DNA of 64,000 nt. Source: Mesobacillus maritimus (GTDB taxonomy: Bacteria; Bacillota; Bacilli; Bacillales; Cytobacillaceae). Below the pieces are notes generated by a model. That model did not search any database. It was not told the DNA's origin and saw only the letters and a program-made list of their open reading frames with translations. Position 1 is the first letter of the stretch. The number at the start of each line of letters is the position of its first letter. The stretch spans positions 124,001 through 188,000 of the forward strand of contig NZ_JACWFH010000007.1 in the NCBI RefSeq assembly GCF_019749255.1. Reading direction: 5' to 3'. The position numbers were made by a program, and so were the translations under genes. This document shows, piece after piece, positions 9,702-17,413 of this stretch.

Positions 9702-11489
9702 ATGCCAACGTTCACAGAAAGAAACGAAGTACCTGAACAGGAAAAATGGAATTTAGCTGATATTTATTCAGATTTAAATCAATGGGAAGAGGATTATCGT
9801 AAAATTGAAGCAATGACAGATTCTCTAAAGAAGTATGATGGCAATATTAACGATGGACAAAGTTTGTATCAGTATTTAAAGCTTAGTGAAGAGTTGTCGT
9901 TTTTATTCGGAAAACTTTATGCATACGCAATGCTGAAAGTGGATGAGAACACGCGCGAAACAGATCCACAAGCGTATTTAGAACGCGCAAAGCAATTAAG
10001 TGTCAAAATTAGTGCAGCGACCTCGTTTTTTATGCCATTTTTACTAGGACTTGAAGAAGCGACTCTTAAAGGATACATAGAAGCAGAAAAAGGGTTAAAG
10101 TATTTTGGAGAAGATTTACTAGAGTCTTTCCGATATAAAGCACATGTGCTAAGCAAAGAGCAAGAAGCTGTGCTTTCTCAATTAGGGGAGGCGCTTTCCG
10201 TTCCAGGTCATACCTTTGGGATGATTAATAATGCTGATATCAAGTTTGGTGAAGTTACTGGAGAAAATGGCGAGAAGATTGAGCTGACAAGGGGAATGTA
10301 TTCAAAGTTAATTGAAGATGAAGACCGAGAAAAGCGGAAGGAGGCTTATAAGGCGTATTACAAACCTTACCTCCAGTTAAAGAATACTATAGCTTCAACA
10401 CTTTCAGCAGCCATAAAAAACAATGTAACAACTGCAAGATTAAGGCAATATCCTTCCGCGCTTGAAAAAGGACTATTCGGTGATAAAGTTCCAAAGGAAG
10501 TGTATGAGAATCTAATTCGTACTACAAAAGAAAATATTGGGCCAATGCATCAGTACACGAAGATTCGTAAGGAGAAGCTTGGTCTCGAGGAACTTCATCA
10601 ATATGACTTAAGCGTTCCGCTAGTTAGTGGTGTAAAACAGGTAATTTCATATGAGGAAGCATTTGAAACAATGCGCAAAGCCTTAGAGCCACTTGGTAAG
10701 GAGTATATTCAAATCCTAGATACCTTTAAGGAGGGGCGCTATCTTGATGTTCGTGAAACGCCGGGGAAGCGCTCTGGAGCTTATAATCTTGGGGTGTACG
10801 GGGTTCATCCATACATTTTGTTAAACCACCAAGATGATTTGGATAGTTTATTTACCTTGGTTCATGAATGTGGACATGGTGTTCATAGCTGGCTCAGTTC
10901 AAAACATCAGCCGCAAATTACCGCTCGTTACAGCATTTTTGTAGCAGAAGTTGCCTCAACGGTGAATGAGGTTTTACTAATTAATTACTTATTAAAAACG
11001 GAAAAAGATCCGGACATTCGCAAACACTTATTGAACCATTTTATTGACCAGTTTAAAGGGACTTTCTTTACCCAAGTGATGTTTGCTGAATTTGAAAAGA
11101 CTACACACGAGCTCGCGGAAAAAGGAGTCCCGCTTAACGTGGATGTGTTTAGTCAAACATATGAGAAGTTATTTAGGGAGTACAATGGGAATGAGATTGT
11201 GTTTGATGATGAGGTAAAATACGGTTGGTCTAGGATACCGCATTTTTATCGACCATTTTATGTATATAAATATGCGACTGGATTTGCCTCTGCCATTCAT
11301 TTAGCCACCAAGATCCTTGAAGGCGATAATAAAACATTAACGGCGTATCTAGAATTCTTAAAAAGTGGAAGCTCTGATTACCCGCTTGAGTTGTTAAAGA
11401 AGACTGGTGTTGATTTATCAACTCCTGAACCGATTGAGAACGCATTGGAGCGATTCACAGAGTTAGTAGATGAGTTAGCACAACAGTAG
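9702..11489 (+). CDS. pepF: Oligoendopeptidase F (M3 family)
   Basis: A 595-aa zinc metallopeptidase that cuts short peptides in the cytoplasm. The zinc motif is H388-E389-C-G-H392 in TLVHECGHGVHSW, and the M3 third-ligand region follows (..FVAEVASTVNEVLL..). Length matches PepF of Bacillus. ATG 9702 follows AAAGGAG at good spacing; the frame runs farther upstream without a ribosome site. It ends in a long palindromic element. Roles reported for PepF include peptide turnover and, when overproduced, interference with sporulation phosphorelay peptides. Confidence 0.93.
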   Translation: MPTFTERNEVPEQEKWNLADIYSDLNQWEEDYRKIEAMTDSLKKYDGNINDGQSLYQYLKLSEELSFLFGKLYAYAMLKVDENTRETDPQAYLERAKQLSVKISAATSFFMPFLLGLEEATLKGYIEAEKGLKYFGEDLLESFRYKAHVLSKEQEAVLSQLGEALSVPGHTFGMINNADIKFGEVTGENGEKIELTRGMYSKLIEDEDREKRKEAYKAYYKPYLQLKNTIASTLSAAIKNNVTTARLRQYPSALEKGLFGDKVPKEVYENLIRTTKENIGPMHQYTKIRKEKLGLEELHQYDLSVPLVSGVKQVISYEEAFETMRKALEPLGKEYIQILDTFKEGRYLDVRETPGKRSGAYNLGVYGVHPYILLNHQDDLDSLFTLVHECGHGVHSWLSSKHQPQITARYSIFVAEVASTVNEVLLINYLLKTEKDPDIRKHLLNHFIDQFKGTFFTQVMFAEFEKTTHELAEKGVPLNVDVFSQTYEKLFREYNGNEIVFDDEVKYGWSRIPHFYRPFYVYKYATGFASAIHLATKILEGDNKTLTAYLEFLKSGSSDYPLELLKKTGVDLSTPEPIENALERFTELVDELAQQ

Positions 11490-11516
11490 TGTTATATAGA
11501 ATAATTGAGTGAACAG

Positions 11517-11572
11517 AAATAAACATTAGGGTTGTCAGTGAGGTGACAGGGTGACACCCCTAATGTTTATTT
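11517..11572. repeat. Long palindromic element downstream of pepF
   Basis: AAATAAACATTAGGG (11517-11531) pairs perfectly with CCCTAATGTTTATTT (11558-11572). The 26-nt centre contains a further GTCA/TGAC arm. There is no long T-tract, so it is not a classic terminator. It could be a dispersed palindromic repeat or a bidirectional transcription or mRNA-stability element. Confidence 0.7.
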
Positions 11573-11662
11573 GCTTTAAGAGTATAAATTAAAAACACCA
11601 ATACTTTTTAAAAGTGGGGTATGAAAAAGCTCACGTTGTAGAAAACCCCTATATAAAAACAA

Positions 11663-11691
11663 ATAGAAAAGGAGATAATCTCCTTTCCTAT
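11663..11691 (-). terminator. Terminator of the c-di-GMP-controlled small gene
   Basis: Near-perfect hairpin around GGAGATAATCTCC. Read on the minus strand it is followed by CTATTTGTTTTTA. It closes the unit that starts at about 12095. Confidence 0.8.
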
Positions 11692-11721
11692 AGATTTCAT
11701 ATTGTATTGGTTTGTCAGTTT

Positions 11722-11859
11722 TCATACATCAATTGCTTTTCCGATTACCTGAATATCTCGATAAATCTCTTCTTTAACTTTTGGATCCTTACAATTTTTG
11801 TAATCTGTAAACAATTGACCAAGTCGCTCAATTAGACTTAAGATTTCCAAATTACTCAT
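11722..11859 (-). CDS. 45-aa protein under a c-di-GMP riboswitch
   Basis: A 45-residue protein beginning MSNLEILSLIERLG and ending VIGKAIDV. It is preceded by a strong site GAGGAGGTAACC directly before ATG 11859. Predicted shape is two amphipathic helices joined by a KNCKDPK turn, somewhat like the helical hairpin of Spo0E-type phosphatases, but the SQELD motif of that family is absent. No membrane segment or signal peptide. It is the only gene between a c-di-GMP-I riboswitch with its terminator (11948-12072) and the terminator at 11663, so it should respond to c-di-GMP. Function unknown; a small effector or anti-factor acting in motility, biofilm or sporulation decisions is an inference. Confidence 0.8.
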   Translation of the reverse strand: MSNLEILSLIERLGQLFTDYKNCKDPKVKEEIYRDIQVIGKAIDV

Positions 11860-11947
11860 GGTTACCTCCTCATTTGTATGGGAAGTATAAGGTCACCCTT
11901 GTTACCAATTAGATTCAGTTTTTTTTGTAGCCTGATGTTTACTAAAT

Positions 11948-11977
11948 TAAAAATGACTATTCGGATTCCGATTAGTC
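11948..11977 (-). terminator. Riboswitch expression-platform terminator
   Basis: On the minus strand, GACTA-A-TCGG / CCGA-A-TAGTC forms a hairpin with one A/A mismatch, followed by ATTTTTAATTT. It sits directly after the c-di-GMP aptamer and about 90 bp before the 45-aa gene. An ATTAG/CTAAT pairing using the 3' edge of the aptamer could act as the antiterminator. Confidence 0.75.
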
Positions 11978-11984
11978 ACTTCCA

Positions 11985-12072
11985 TCTAATTCGGTAGCTG
12001 GCTGGCGTGGTATCTTATACTTTAGCCCCTATAGCTTTGCGTCTCCACTTTTCAATGGGTTTGCCTTTATCA
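11985..12072 (-). promoter_or_regulatory. Cyclic di-GMP-I (GEMM-I) riboswitch
   Basis: Read on the minus strand, the segment contains in order the hallmark pieces of the GEMM-I aptamer: AAAGGCAAACC, a GAAA tetraloop helix (CATTGAAAAGTG), GACGCAAAGC, GGGGCTAAAG, and the closing GCCAGCCAGCTACCGA. These match the Vc2-type consensus in order and spacing. P1 can form between AATTTG and CGAATT. A terminator follows at once, so it acts at transcription. Since the terminator's 5' arm could pair with the P1 3' strand when P1 is open, ligand binding most simply turns the gene off; this is an inference. Confidence 0.92.
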
Positions 12073-12100
12073 AATTTATATAGATCATACATTTAATTAG

Positions 12101-12130
12101 ATTATAACACTTTGATTATAGTAGTTTCAA
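12101..12130 (-). promoter_or_regulatory. SigA-type promoter for the riboswitch unit
   Basis: On the minus strand, TTGAAA (12125-12130) is 18 bp from TATAAT (12101-12106). This places the start near 12095, about 23 nt before the aptamer. Confidence 0.7.
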
Positions 12131-12248
12131 TAAAAATCTCTATATCTATGATTATTTATTTTTTTCAAGGAATAAGGGAATGAGTATGGAATATAAGAGT
12201 AAGGGGTTGTAACTAGTCCTTTACATTTTTACTTTTGGGGGAATTTCT

Positions 12249-13256
12249 ATGACAAACAGAAAAATATTATTAGCTAGCAGACCAGTTGGCATGCCAAGTG
12301 AAGAGAACTTCAAATTTATTGAAAGTAGTATTCCAGAGCTTGAGGACGGAGAGGTATTAATCCGTACCGTCTATCTTTCTGTAGACCCATATATGCGTGG
12401 GCGTATGTCTGATGCGAAATCCTATGCTGAGCCTTATAAAGTAGGGGAACCTATTATTGGTGGAATCGTGGGAAAAGTAACAGCATCTAAGAACCCTAGG
12501 TTTAAAGTCAATAGTTTTGTAGAAGGCCGGCTAGAATGGGCGGAGTATAATTTATCGGATGGGAGCAATATCCGGAGGCTCAATCCGGAACTAGCACCGG
12601 TATCAACTGCTTTACATGTGTTAGGAATGCCTGGATTGACCGCTTATTTTGGTTTGCTCCATATCGGGAAGCCTAAGGAAGGAGAAACGGTTGTCATTTC
12701 GGGAGCATCTGGAGCTGTTGGGACCATAGTCGGTCAAATAGCAAGATTAAAAGGGTGCAGAGTGGTCGGAATTGCAGGTTCAGAAGAGAAATGTGAGTTT
12801 TTATCAAAAGAATTAGGTTTTGATGCAGCAATCAACTATAAAACAACCCCAGACTTGTTTGAATCCCTAAAAGAGGCCTGCCCAAATGGAGTTGATATTT
12901 ATTTTGATAATGTCGGCGGAAGCGTAACAGATGATGTGATGAAACTGATAAACTTCCAATCAAGGACAATTATCTGTGGCCAGATTTCTCAATATAATCT
13001 TGAAAAACCAGAAATGGGTCCTAGAGTAATGGATAAATTATTAAAAACTAGTTCACTGATGAAGGGGTTCATTGTAAGTGACTTTGCTGAGCATAACAAA
13101 GAAGGGTTAACAAATCTATCAAAATGGGTGAAAGAAGGAAAAATCACCTACCGTGAGAATATCGTTGAAGGTTTTGATCATACCGTAGAAGCTTTCCTAG
13201 GATTATTCCGAGGTGAAAATACTGGCAAACAGCTAGTGAGAGTTTCCGAAGAATAA
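12249..13256 (+). CDS. NADP-dependent oxidoreductase, MDR superfamily (YfmJ-like)
   Basis: A 335-aa zinc-independent medium-chain reductase of the leukotriene-B4 dehydrogenase / CurA / YfmJ branch, which reduces alpha,beta-unsaturated carbonyl compounds with NADPH. Visible are the N-terminal substrate lobe with VDPYMRGRMSD, the nucleotide-binding turn VVISGASGAVGTIVGQIARLKGCRVVGIAG, and YFDNVGGSVTDDVM. No zinc-ligand cysteines of the ADH type are seen. ATG 12249 follows TTGGGGGAA. Monocistronic; the c-di-GMP unit diverges from it about 120 bp upstream. Confidence 0.88.
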   Translation: MTNRKILLASRPVGMPSEENFKFIESSIPELEDGEVLIRTVYLSVDPYMRGRMSDAKSYAEPYKVGEPIIGGIVGKVTASKNPRFKVNSFVEGRLEWAEYNLSDGSNIRRLNPELAPVSTALHVLGMPGLTAYFGLLHIGKPKEGETVVISGASGAVGTIVGQIARLKGCRVVGIAGSEEKCEFLSKELGFDAAINYKTTPDLFESLKEACPNGVDIYFDNVGGSVTDDVMKLINFQSRTIICGQISQYNLEKPEMGPRVMDKLLKTSSLMKGFIVSDFAEHNKEGLTNLSKWVKEGKITYRENIVEGFDHTVEAFLGLFRGENTGKQLVRVSEE

Positions 13257-13283
13257 AAAATGAATGCGATTGTGATACAGACT

Positions 13284-13310
13284 AACCTCCACAGTGATGT
13301 GGGGGTTTTT
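13284..13310 (+). terminator. Intrinsic terminator after YfmJ-like gene
   Basis: AACCTCCACA/TGTGGGGGTT stem with a 4-nt loop and T5. Confidence 0.85.
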
Positions 13311-13410
13311 ATTATGATCTTGGTTTGATGGAGTAAAAAAGAGGATATATAGAATTTGTGTAGAAAATAATTAAAATTCAGAATAATAAGAGGCGAAAGT
13401 GGTGGAATTC

Positions 13411-15780
13411 ATGGAAACTGTTGTACCAAAGCAAAATCAACGAAGGAAACATCGTGGGAAAAAGATTGCTCTTTGGTCGGTGATGGTACTAGTGCTACTC
13501 CTAGTGGCCGTTCTTATCGGTGGAAATTTGTTTCTTTCAAAAGGATTACCAAAAACGACAGGTGAAATTGCGCTTGCTGGATTGAGTGCGCCTGTACAAG
13601 TGATTCGGGACTCTTCAGGAGTTCCGCATCTAAAAGCTGAAAATGAACAGGATTTATATATAGCTCAAGGCTATATACAAGCGCAGGACCGGTTATTTCA
13701 AATGGACCTAAGTAGGAGGCAGGCATCTGGTCAGCTATCAGAGGTGATTGGGGAATCCACTGTTAATAATGATAAGTTTTTTCGAACACTTGGCTTAAGA
13801 AGAGCAGCTGAGGCATCCTATGACCAATATACAGAGTCTGGTAAAAAGGTTCTTGGTTGGTTTGCAGATGGAGTCAATTTATATATGGAAGAATTGCAAG
13901 AAAGTAATAAGTGGCCAGTAGAGTTTACGATACTTGGGTATAAACCTGAACCATGGTCCCCAGTAGATTCGTTAACCATCGGAAAGTATATGGCCCATGA
14001 TTTAGGTGGGCATTGGGAGAATCAAGCGTTTAGACAGTATTTACTTCAGAACTTTTCGGAAGAGGAAGCCTATGATCTGTTTCCAACTTACCCAGAGGGT
14101 GCGCCATATATAATTAGCAAAGCAGAGCTGGATATTGAAAAGAGCTTTGCAAGTGCCGTCATTCCACATGAATTCAATGGGAGCAATAACTGGGTAGTAA
14201 GTGGAGACAAAACCGCATCGGGTAAACCATTACTTGCTGATGACCCTCATCTTGGTTTAGCTACACCCTCAATTTGGTATCAAATGCATTTAGAAGCTCC
14301 AGAGGTAAATGTAAGCGGTGTCATCTTTGCGGGGATCCCGGGAATCATTCTAGGGCATAACGAAAAGATAGCCTGGGGTGTGACAAATACAGGTCCAGAT
14401 GTCCAAGATTTATATATTGAAAAGAAAAATCCTGAAAAGAGTAATGAATTTTTATATTTGGACAAGTGGGAAGAAGCAACTGTTGTTAGGGAGCCAATTA
14501 AAGTGAAAGACGGAAAGACTATTGATTATGGCGTAACCATAACGCGTCATGGTCCGGTTTTATCAGAGTTTGCGGGAGACATTGGGGAAAACACCGTATT
14601 GAGTTTAAAGTGGACAGCATTAGAACCCTCGGCAGAGCTTGAAGCAATTTTAAATATGAACAAAGCAAGTAATTGGGACGAGTTTGAAGCAGCACTAGAG
14701 AAATTTGAAACACCCGCACAAAACTTTGTTTTTGCTGCAGAGGATGGAACAATTGCGTATAAAGCTAATGGGAAAATTCCGATTCGCAAAGGCAATGGAC
14801 TACTACCGGTCCCTGGATGGAATGATGAGCATGAGTGGACAGGATATATTCCATTTGATGAACTCCCTCGGGTCGTGAATCCGAAGGAGGGCTTTATTTC
14901 AACAGCAAATAACAAAGTCATTTCTGATGACTATCCATATCATATTAGCAACCACTGGGCACAGCCATTTCGTCAGATGAGGATTCAGGAGGTTTTGCAG
15001 ACAAAAGAAAAGTTCACAGTACAAGATATGCAATCTCTCCAGATGGACCAAAAAAATCTCCAGGCTCAAGAATTTGTCCCAAAATTTCTAGCTGTCCTCG
15101 AAGATACCTCGGATGAGAAGCAGAAACAAGCCTTGGCTACATTAAGAGACTGGGATTATATGGATTTAAAAGATTCAGCAGCGCCACTCATTTTTAATAT
15201 TTGGATGACAAAGATTCCAGAAGTCCTTTTCCAAGAAAAGATTCCTGGAGAAACTTTAAAATTATTTCAAGGCCAAAAGCAAGTGGTCGATGAGCTAATT
15301 AGAAATGCTCTAGGTGGAGATTCTGGTCCGTGGATGAACCAATCAGGTGGAATTGAAGTGGTATTAAAGGAGTCTTTGAGTTTAGCATTAAATGAAATTG
15401 AAAAGGCTGCAGGAGATAAAATCGAGGATTGGAAGTGGGGCGATTTTCATCAGGTTCGATTTAATCATCCTCTCTCAAGTGTATCACCGTTGCAGTATTT
15501 ATTTAATTCAAAGGGAGGAATCCCAACAGGAGGAAGTAGTGTAACCGTGCAAGCTGCAGTCTCAACAAAGGACGGCACGGTTAACCATGGAGCGTCGTGG
15601 AGGTTTGTTATTGATATTAGTGACCTTTCAACAGGTTATCATATAGTCGGACCAGGACAATCCGGTCAAGTGAAAAGTAAATGGTATGATAATCAGTTCG
15701 AGGAATGGGTAGAGGGGAAGTATCATCAAACTAGTCTAAACGGATCTGAGGGAGAAGAATTGACATTAATTCCTCAGTAA
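13411..15780 (+). CDS. Penicillin acylase family protein (Ntn hydrolase)
   Basis: A 789-aa secreted or membrane-anchored member of the penicillin/cephalosporin/AHL acylase family. A basic start (RRKHRGKK) precedes one membrane helix (IALWSVMVLVLLLVAVLIGGNLFL). The proenzyme is expected to self-cleave before the nucleophile Ser258 in FNGSNNWVVSG; the downstream ADDPHLGL, IPGIILGHNEKIAWGVTN and later NNKV motifs fit the beta chain. ATG 13411 is preceded by GGTGG at 5 nt; an in-frame GTG at 13399 is an alternative. Substrate is an amide with an acyl or aryl side chain; acyl-homoserine-lactone quenching is possible. Monocistronic with a clear terminator. Confidence 0.9.
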   Translation: METVVPKQNQRRKHRGKKIALWSVMVLVLLLVAVLIGGNLFLSKGLPKTTGEIALAGLSAPVQVIRDSSGVPHLKAENEQDLYIAQGYIQAQDRLFQMDLSRRQASGQLSEVIGESTVNNDKFFRTLGLRRAAEASYDQYTESGKKVLGWFADGVNLYMEELQESNKWPVEFTILGYKPEPWSPVDSLTIGKYMAHDLGGHWENQAFRQYLLQNFSEEEAYDLFPTYPEGAPYIISKAELDIEKSFASAVIPHEFNGSNNWVVSGDKTASGKPLLADDPHLGLATPSIWYQMHLEAPEVNVSGVIFAGIPGIILGHNEKIAWGVTNTGPDVQDLYIEKKNPEKSNEFLYLDKWEEATVVREPIKVKDGKTIDYGVTITRHGPVLSEFAGDIGENTVLSLKWTALEPSAELEAILNMNKASNWDEFEAALEKFETPAQNFVFAAEDGTIAYKANGKIPIRKGNGLLPVPGWNDEHEWTGYIPFDELPRVVNPKEGFISTANNKVISDDYPYHISNHWAQPFRQMRIQEVLQTKEKFTVQDMQSLQMDQKNLQAQEFVPKFLAVLEDTSDEKQKQALATLRDWDYMDLKDSAAPLIFNIWMTKIPEVLFQEKIPGETLKLFQGQKQVVDELIRNALGGDSGPWMNQSGGIEVVLKESLSLALNEIEKAAGDKIEDWKWGDFHQVRFNHPLSSVSPLQYLFNSKGGIPTGGSSVTVQAAVSTKDGTVNHGASWRFVIDISDLSTGYHIVGPGQSGQVKSKWYDNQFEEWVEGKYHQTSLNGSEGEELTLIPQ

Positions 15781-15784
15781 CAAG

Positions 15785-15813
15785 AAAAGCGATGGCTTTC
15801 CATCGCTTTTTTT
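15785..15813 (+). terminator. Terminator after penicillin acylase gene
   Basis: AAAGCGATGG/CCATCGCTTT stem followed by a long T-run. Confidence 0.88.
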
Positions 15814-15941
15814 ATTACTTGAGGTGTACTCATATTTTTACTTTTTTAGGAAAAAATACAAACGGATTTATCGTTCGCTTGCTCCTGTTTTTTTTCTAAT
15901 TTAGTAATAATCGGATTCATTAAAGAAAAGAGGGAATGAAA

Positions 15942-16562
15942 ATGGATTTGGATTGGATTTGGAAAGCAATCATCATTGTAGTTGGTGGAACCTTCTTGTT
16001 ACGAGTTGCAGGGCGGAAATCCATTTCGCAGATGACACTAGCGCAAACAGTTATCATGGTCGGGATTGGGTCATTGTTAATTCAACCAGTAGCAGGTGAA
16101 AATATCTGGACAACTCTTAGTGTGGGTGCGGTTCTTGTTATTACCCTATTTTTAATGGAATTGGCCCAAGTTAAATCTGATGCAATAGAAAAACTTATTA
16201 CAGGTAAGTCCAAAATACTAATAGAAAATGGACAAATTAATGAAAAAAACTTACGGAAACTACGGTTTACAGTCGATCAGTTGGAAATGAATTTAAGGCA
16301 ACAAAACGTGACCAGAATAAGTGATGTTCAGTACGCTACTCTAGAACCTAATGGGCAGGTAGGGTATACATTAAAACAGGAAGCACAACCTGTTACATAT
16401 AAACAATTCCATGCGCTGCAACAAGATATCCAGCAAATTAAGGAGTTACTGCTACTCCCAACTCTCCCGCAACAAAGTCAGTCAATGAATAGCCAAAATC
16501 TATTTACTAAAGTTGATCGAAACGCGCATAATGAGGATGTACCGCCTAAACATTTACAATAA
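15942..16562 (+). CDS. DUF421 / YetF-like membrane protein
   Basis: A 206-aa member of the YetF/YdfS family. About three membrane helices cover residues 5-75 (WKAIIIVVGGTFLLRVAGRKS.., TVIMVGIGSLLIQPV.., LSVGAVLVITLFLMEL), followed by the cytosolic DUF421 domain with KSKILIENGQINEKNLRKLRFTVDQLEMNLRQQ and ISDVQYATLEPNGQVGY. A polar, Gln-rich tail ends the protein. ATG 15942 is 7 nt after GAGGGA; the ATG two codons earlier is too close. Function of the family is unclear (spore coat or membrane roles have been proposed). Confidence 0.85.
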   Translation: MDLDWIWKAIIIVVGGTFLLRVAGRKSISQMTLAQTVIMVGIGSLLIQPVAGENIWTTLSVGAVLVITLFLMELAQVKSDAIEKLITGKSKILIENGQINEKNLRKLRFTVDQLEMNLRQQNVTRISDVQYATLEPNGQVGYTLKQEAQPVTYKQFHALQQDIQQIKELLLLPTLPQQSQSMNSQNLFTKVDRNAHNEDVPPKHLQ

Positions 16563-16570
16563 CGGTGAAT

Positions 16571-16598
16571 AAGCTGCCTTTTGGATTGGTAGCTTTTT
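16571..16598 (+). terminator. Terminator after YetF-like gene
   Basis: AAGCTGCC/GGTAGCTT stem (one G-T pair) and T5. Confidence 0.8.
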
Positions 16599-16703
16599 AT
16601 TTTGTTACATGACCGACGTCCTCTCTATTTCGAATTCTGCAATTTCTGTACCTATAACTCTTTATGTGAACAATTTTTGAATAACAGTTTTAATCACTTT
16701 ACA

Positions 16704-16723
16704 TACTATAGAGGGGTATAGTA
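16704..16723 (+). promoter_or_regulatory. CsoR operator at csoR promoter
   Basis: Perfect inverted repeat TACTATA-GAGGGG-TATAGTA just before csoR, with the G-tract centre typical of CsoR operators. A TTTACA (16698-16703) and TAATAT (16722-16727) pair 18 bp apart could be the promoter it overlaps. Confidence 0.7.
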
Positions 16724-16750
16724 ATATGATTGTTATTAGGAGGTGGTGTA

Positions 16751-17098
16751 ATGGAAATCATTGATCCTAAAGTGGATTTGGATTCCTGTGATGAAAGCTG
16801 TCATTCCGAACATTCTGAACGTAAAAGTCACCATTCAGATAAACTAAAAGGCAATATGATTACCAGATTGAATCGTATTGAAGGGCAGATACGTGGAATA
16901 AAAGGAATGATTGAAAAGGATACTTATTGTGATGATGTCATTACCCAGATATCCGCAACGCAAGCAGCGTTAAACAGTGTAGCAAAGATTCTATTGGAGG
17001 GCCATTTGAAAAGTTGTGTGGTCGAACGTATCCAAGAGGGTGACGATGAGGTTGTGGATGAACTTCTAGTAACAATCCAAAAATTAATGAAAAAATAA
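16751..17098 (+). CDS. csoR: Copper-sensing transcriptional repressor CsoR
   Basis: A 115-aa member of the CsoR/RcnR family, which releases DNA when Cu(I) binds. The core (MITRLNRIEGQIRGIKGMIEKDTYCDDVITQISATQAAL..EGHLKSCV) shows the Cys-His-Cys copper ligands: Cys in TYCDD, His and Cys in GHLKSC. ATG 16751 follows AGGAGGTGG; upstream TTG in frame at 16730 precedes that site and is rejected. The N-terminal tail is unusual: DSCDESCHSEHSERKSHH has extra Cys and His that might bind metal. It heads the csoR-copZ-copA cluster. Confidence 0.93.
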   Translation: MEIIDPKVDLDSCDESCHSEHSERKSHHSDKLKGNMITRLNRIEGQIRGIKGMIEKDTYCDDVITQISATQAALNSVAKILLEGHLKSCVVERIQEGDDEVVDELLVTIQKLMKK

Positions 17099-17120
17099 AT
17101 AATGAGAGGAGATTTTAAAT

Positions 17121-17327
17121 ATGGAAAAAGTAACTTTAAATGTAACTGGCATGTCCTGTGGGCATTGTGTTAAAGCAGTTGAGGGGAGCGTAGGTGCTCT
17201 AGAAGGTGTGAATTCTGTTCAAGTAAATCTTGATGCTGCTACCGTAGAAGTTGAGTTTAATAATGGAGTTGTCACTCTTGATAAAATAAAAGAAACAATC
17301 GATGATCAAGGATATGACGTAGCTTAA
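17121..17327 (+). CDS. copZ: Copper chaperone CopZ
   Basis: A 68-aa heavy-metal-associated domain carrying Cu(I) to CopA. The metal site is GMSCGHC, and the fold ends with IDDQGYDVA as usual. It lies 22 bp after csoR with its own AGAGGAG site, so the two are co-transcribed. A terminator separates it from copA, which should give more chaperone than pump. Confidence 0.94.
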   Translation: MEKVTLNVTGMSCGHCVKAVEGSVGALEGVNSVQVNLDAATVEVEFNNGVVTLDKIKETIDDQGYDVA

Positions 17328-17341
17328 CTTTAAGAAAATAT

Positions 17342-17375
17342 AAACGCGTGCTAATTGCTTAGCACGTTCCTTTTT
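17342..17375 (+). terminator. Attenuating terminator between copZ and copA
   Basis: GTGCTAA/TTAGCAC stem extended by AACG/CGTT with a small bulge, then CCTTTTT. Confidence 0.78.
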
Positions 17376-17384
17376 ACAAATCTA

Positions 17385-17403
17385 TATACCCTGCATAGGT
17401 ATA
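17385..17403 (+). promoter_or_regulatory. Second CsoR-like operator before copA
   Basis: TATACC (17385-17390) and GGTATA (17398-17403) form a perfect inverted repeat with 7-bp spacing, about 10 bp before the copA start. It suggests that copA also has its own copper-controlled promoter. Confidence 0.55.
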
Positions 17404-17413
17404 AGGGGATGAA

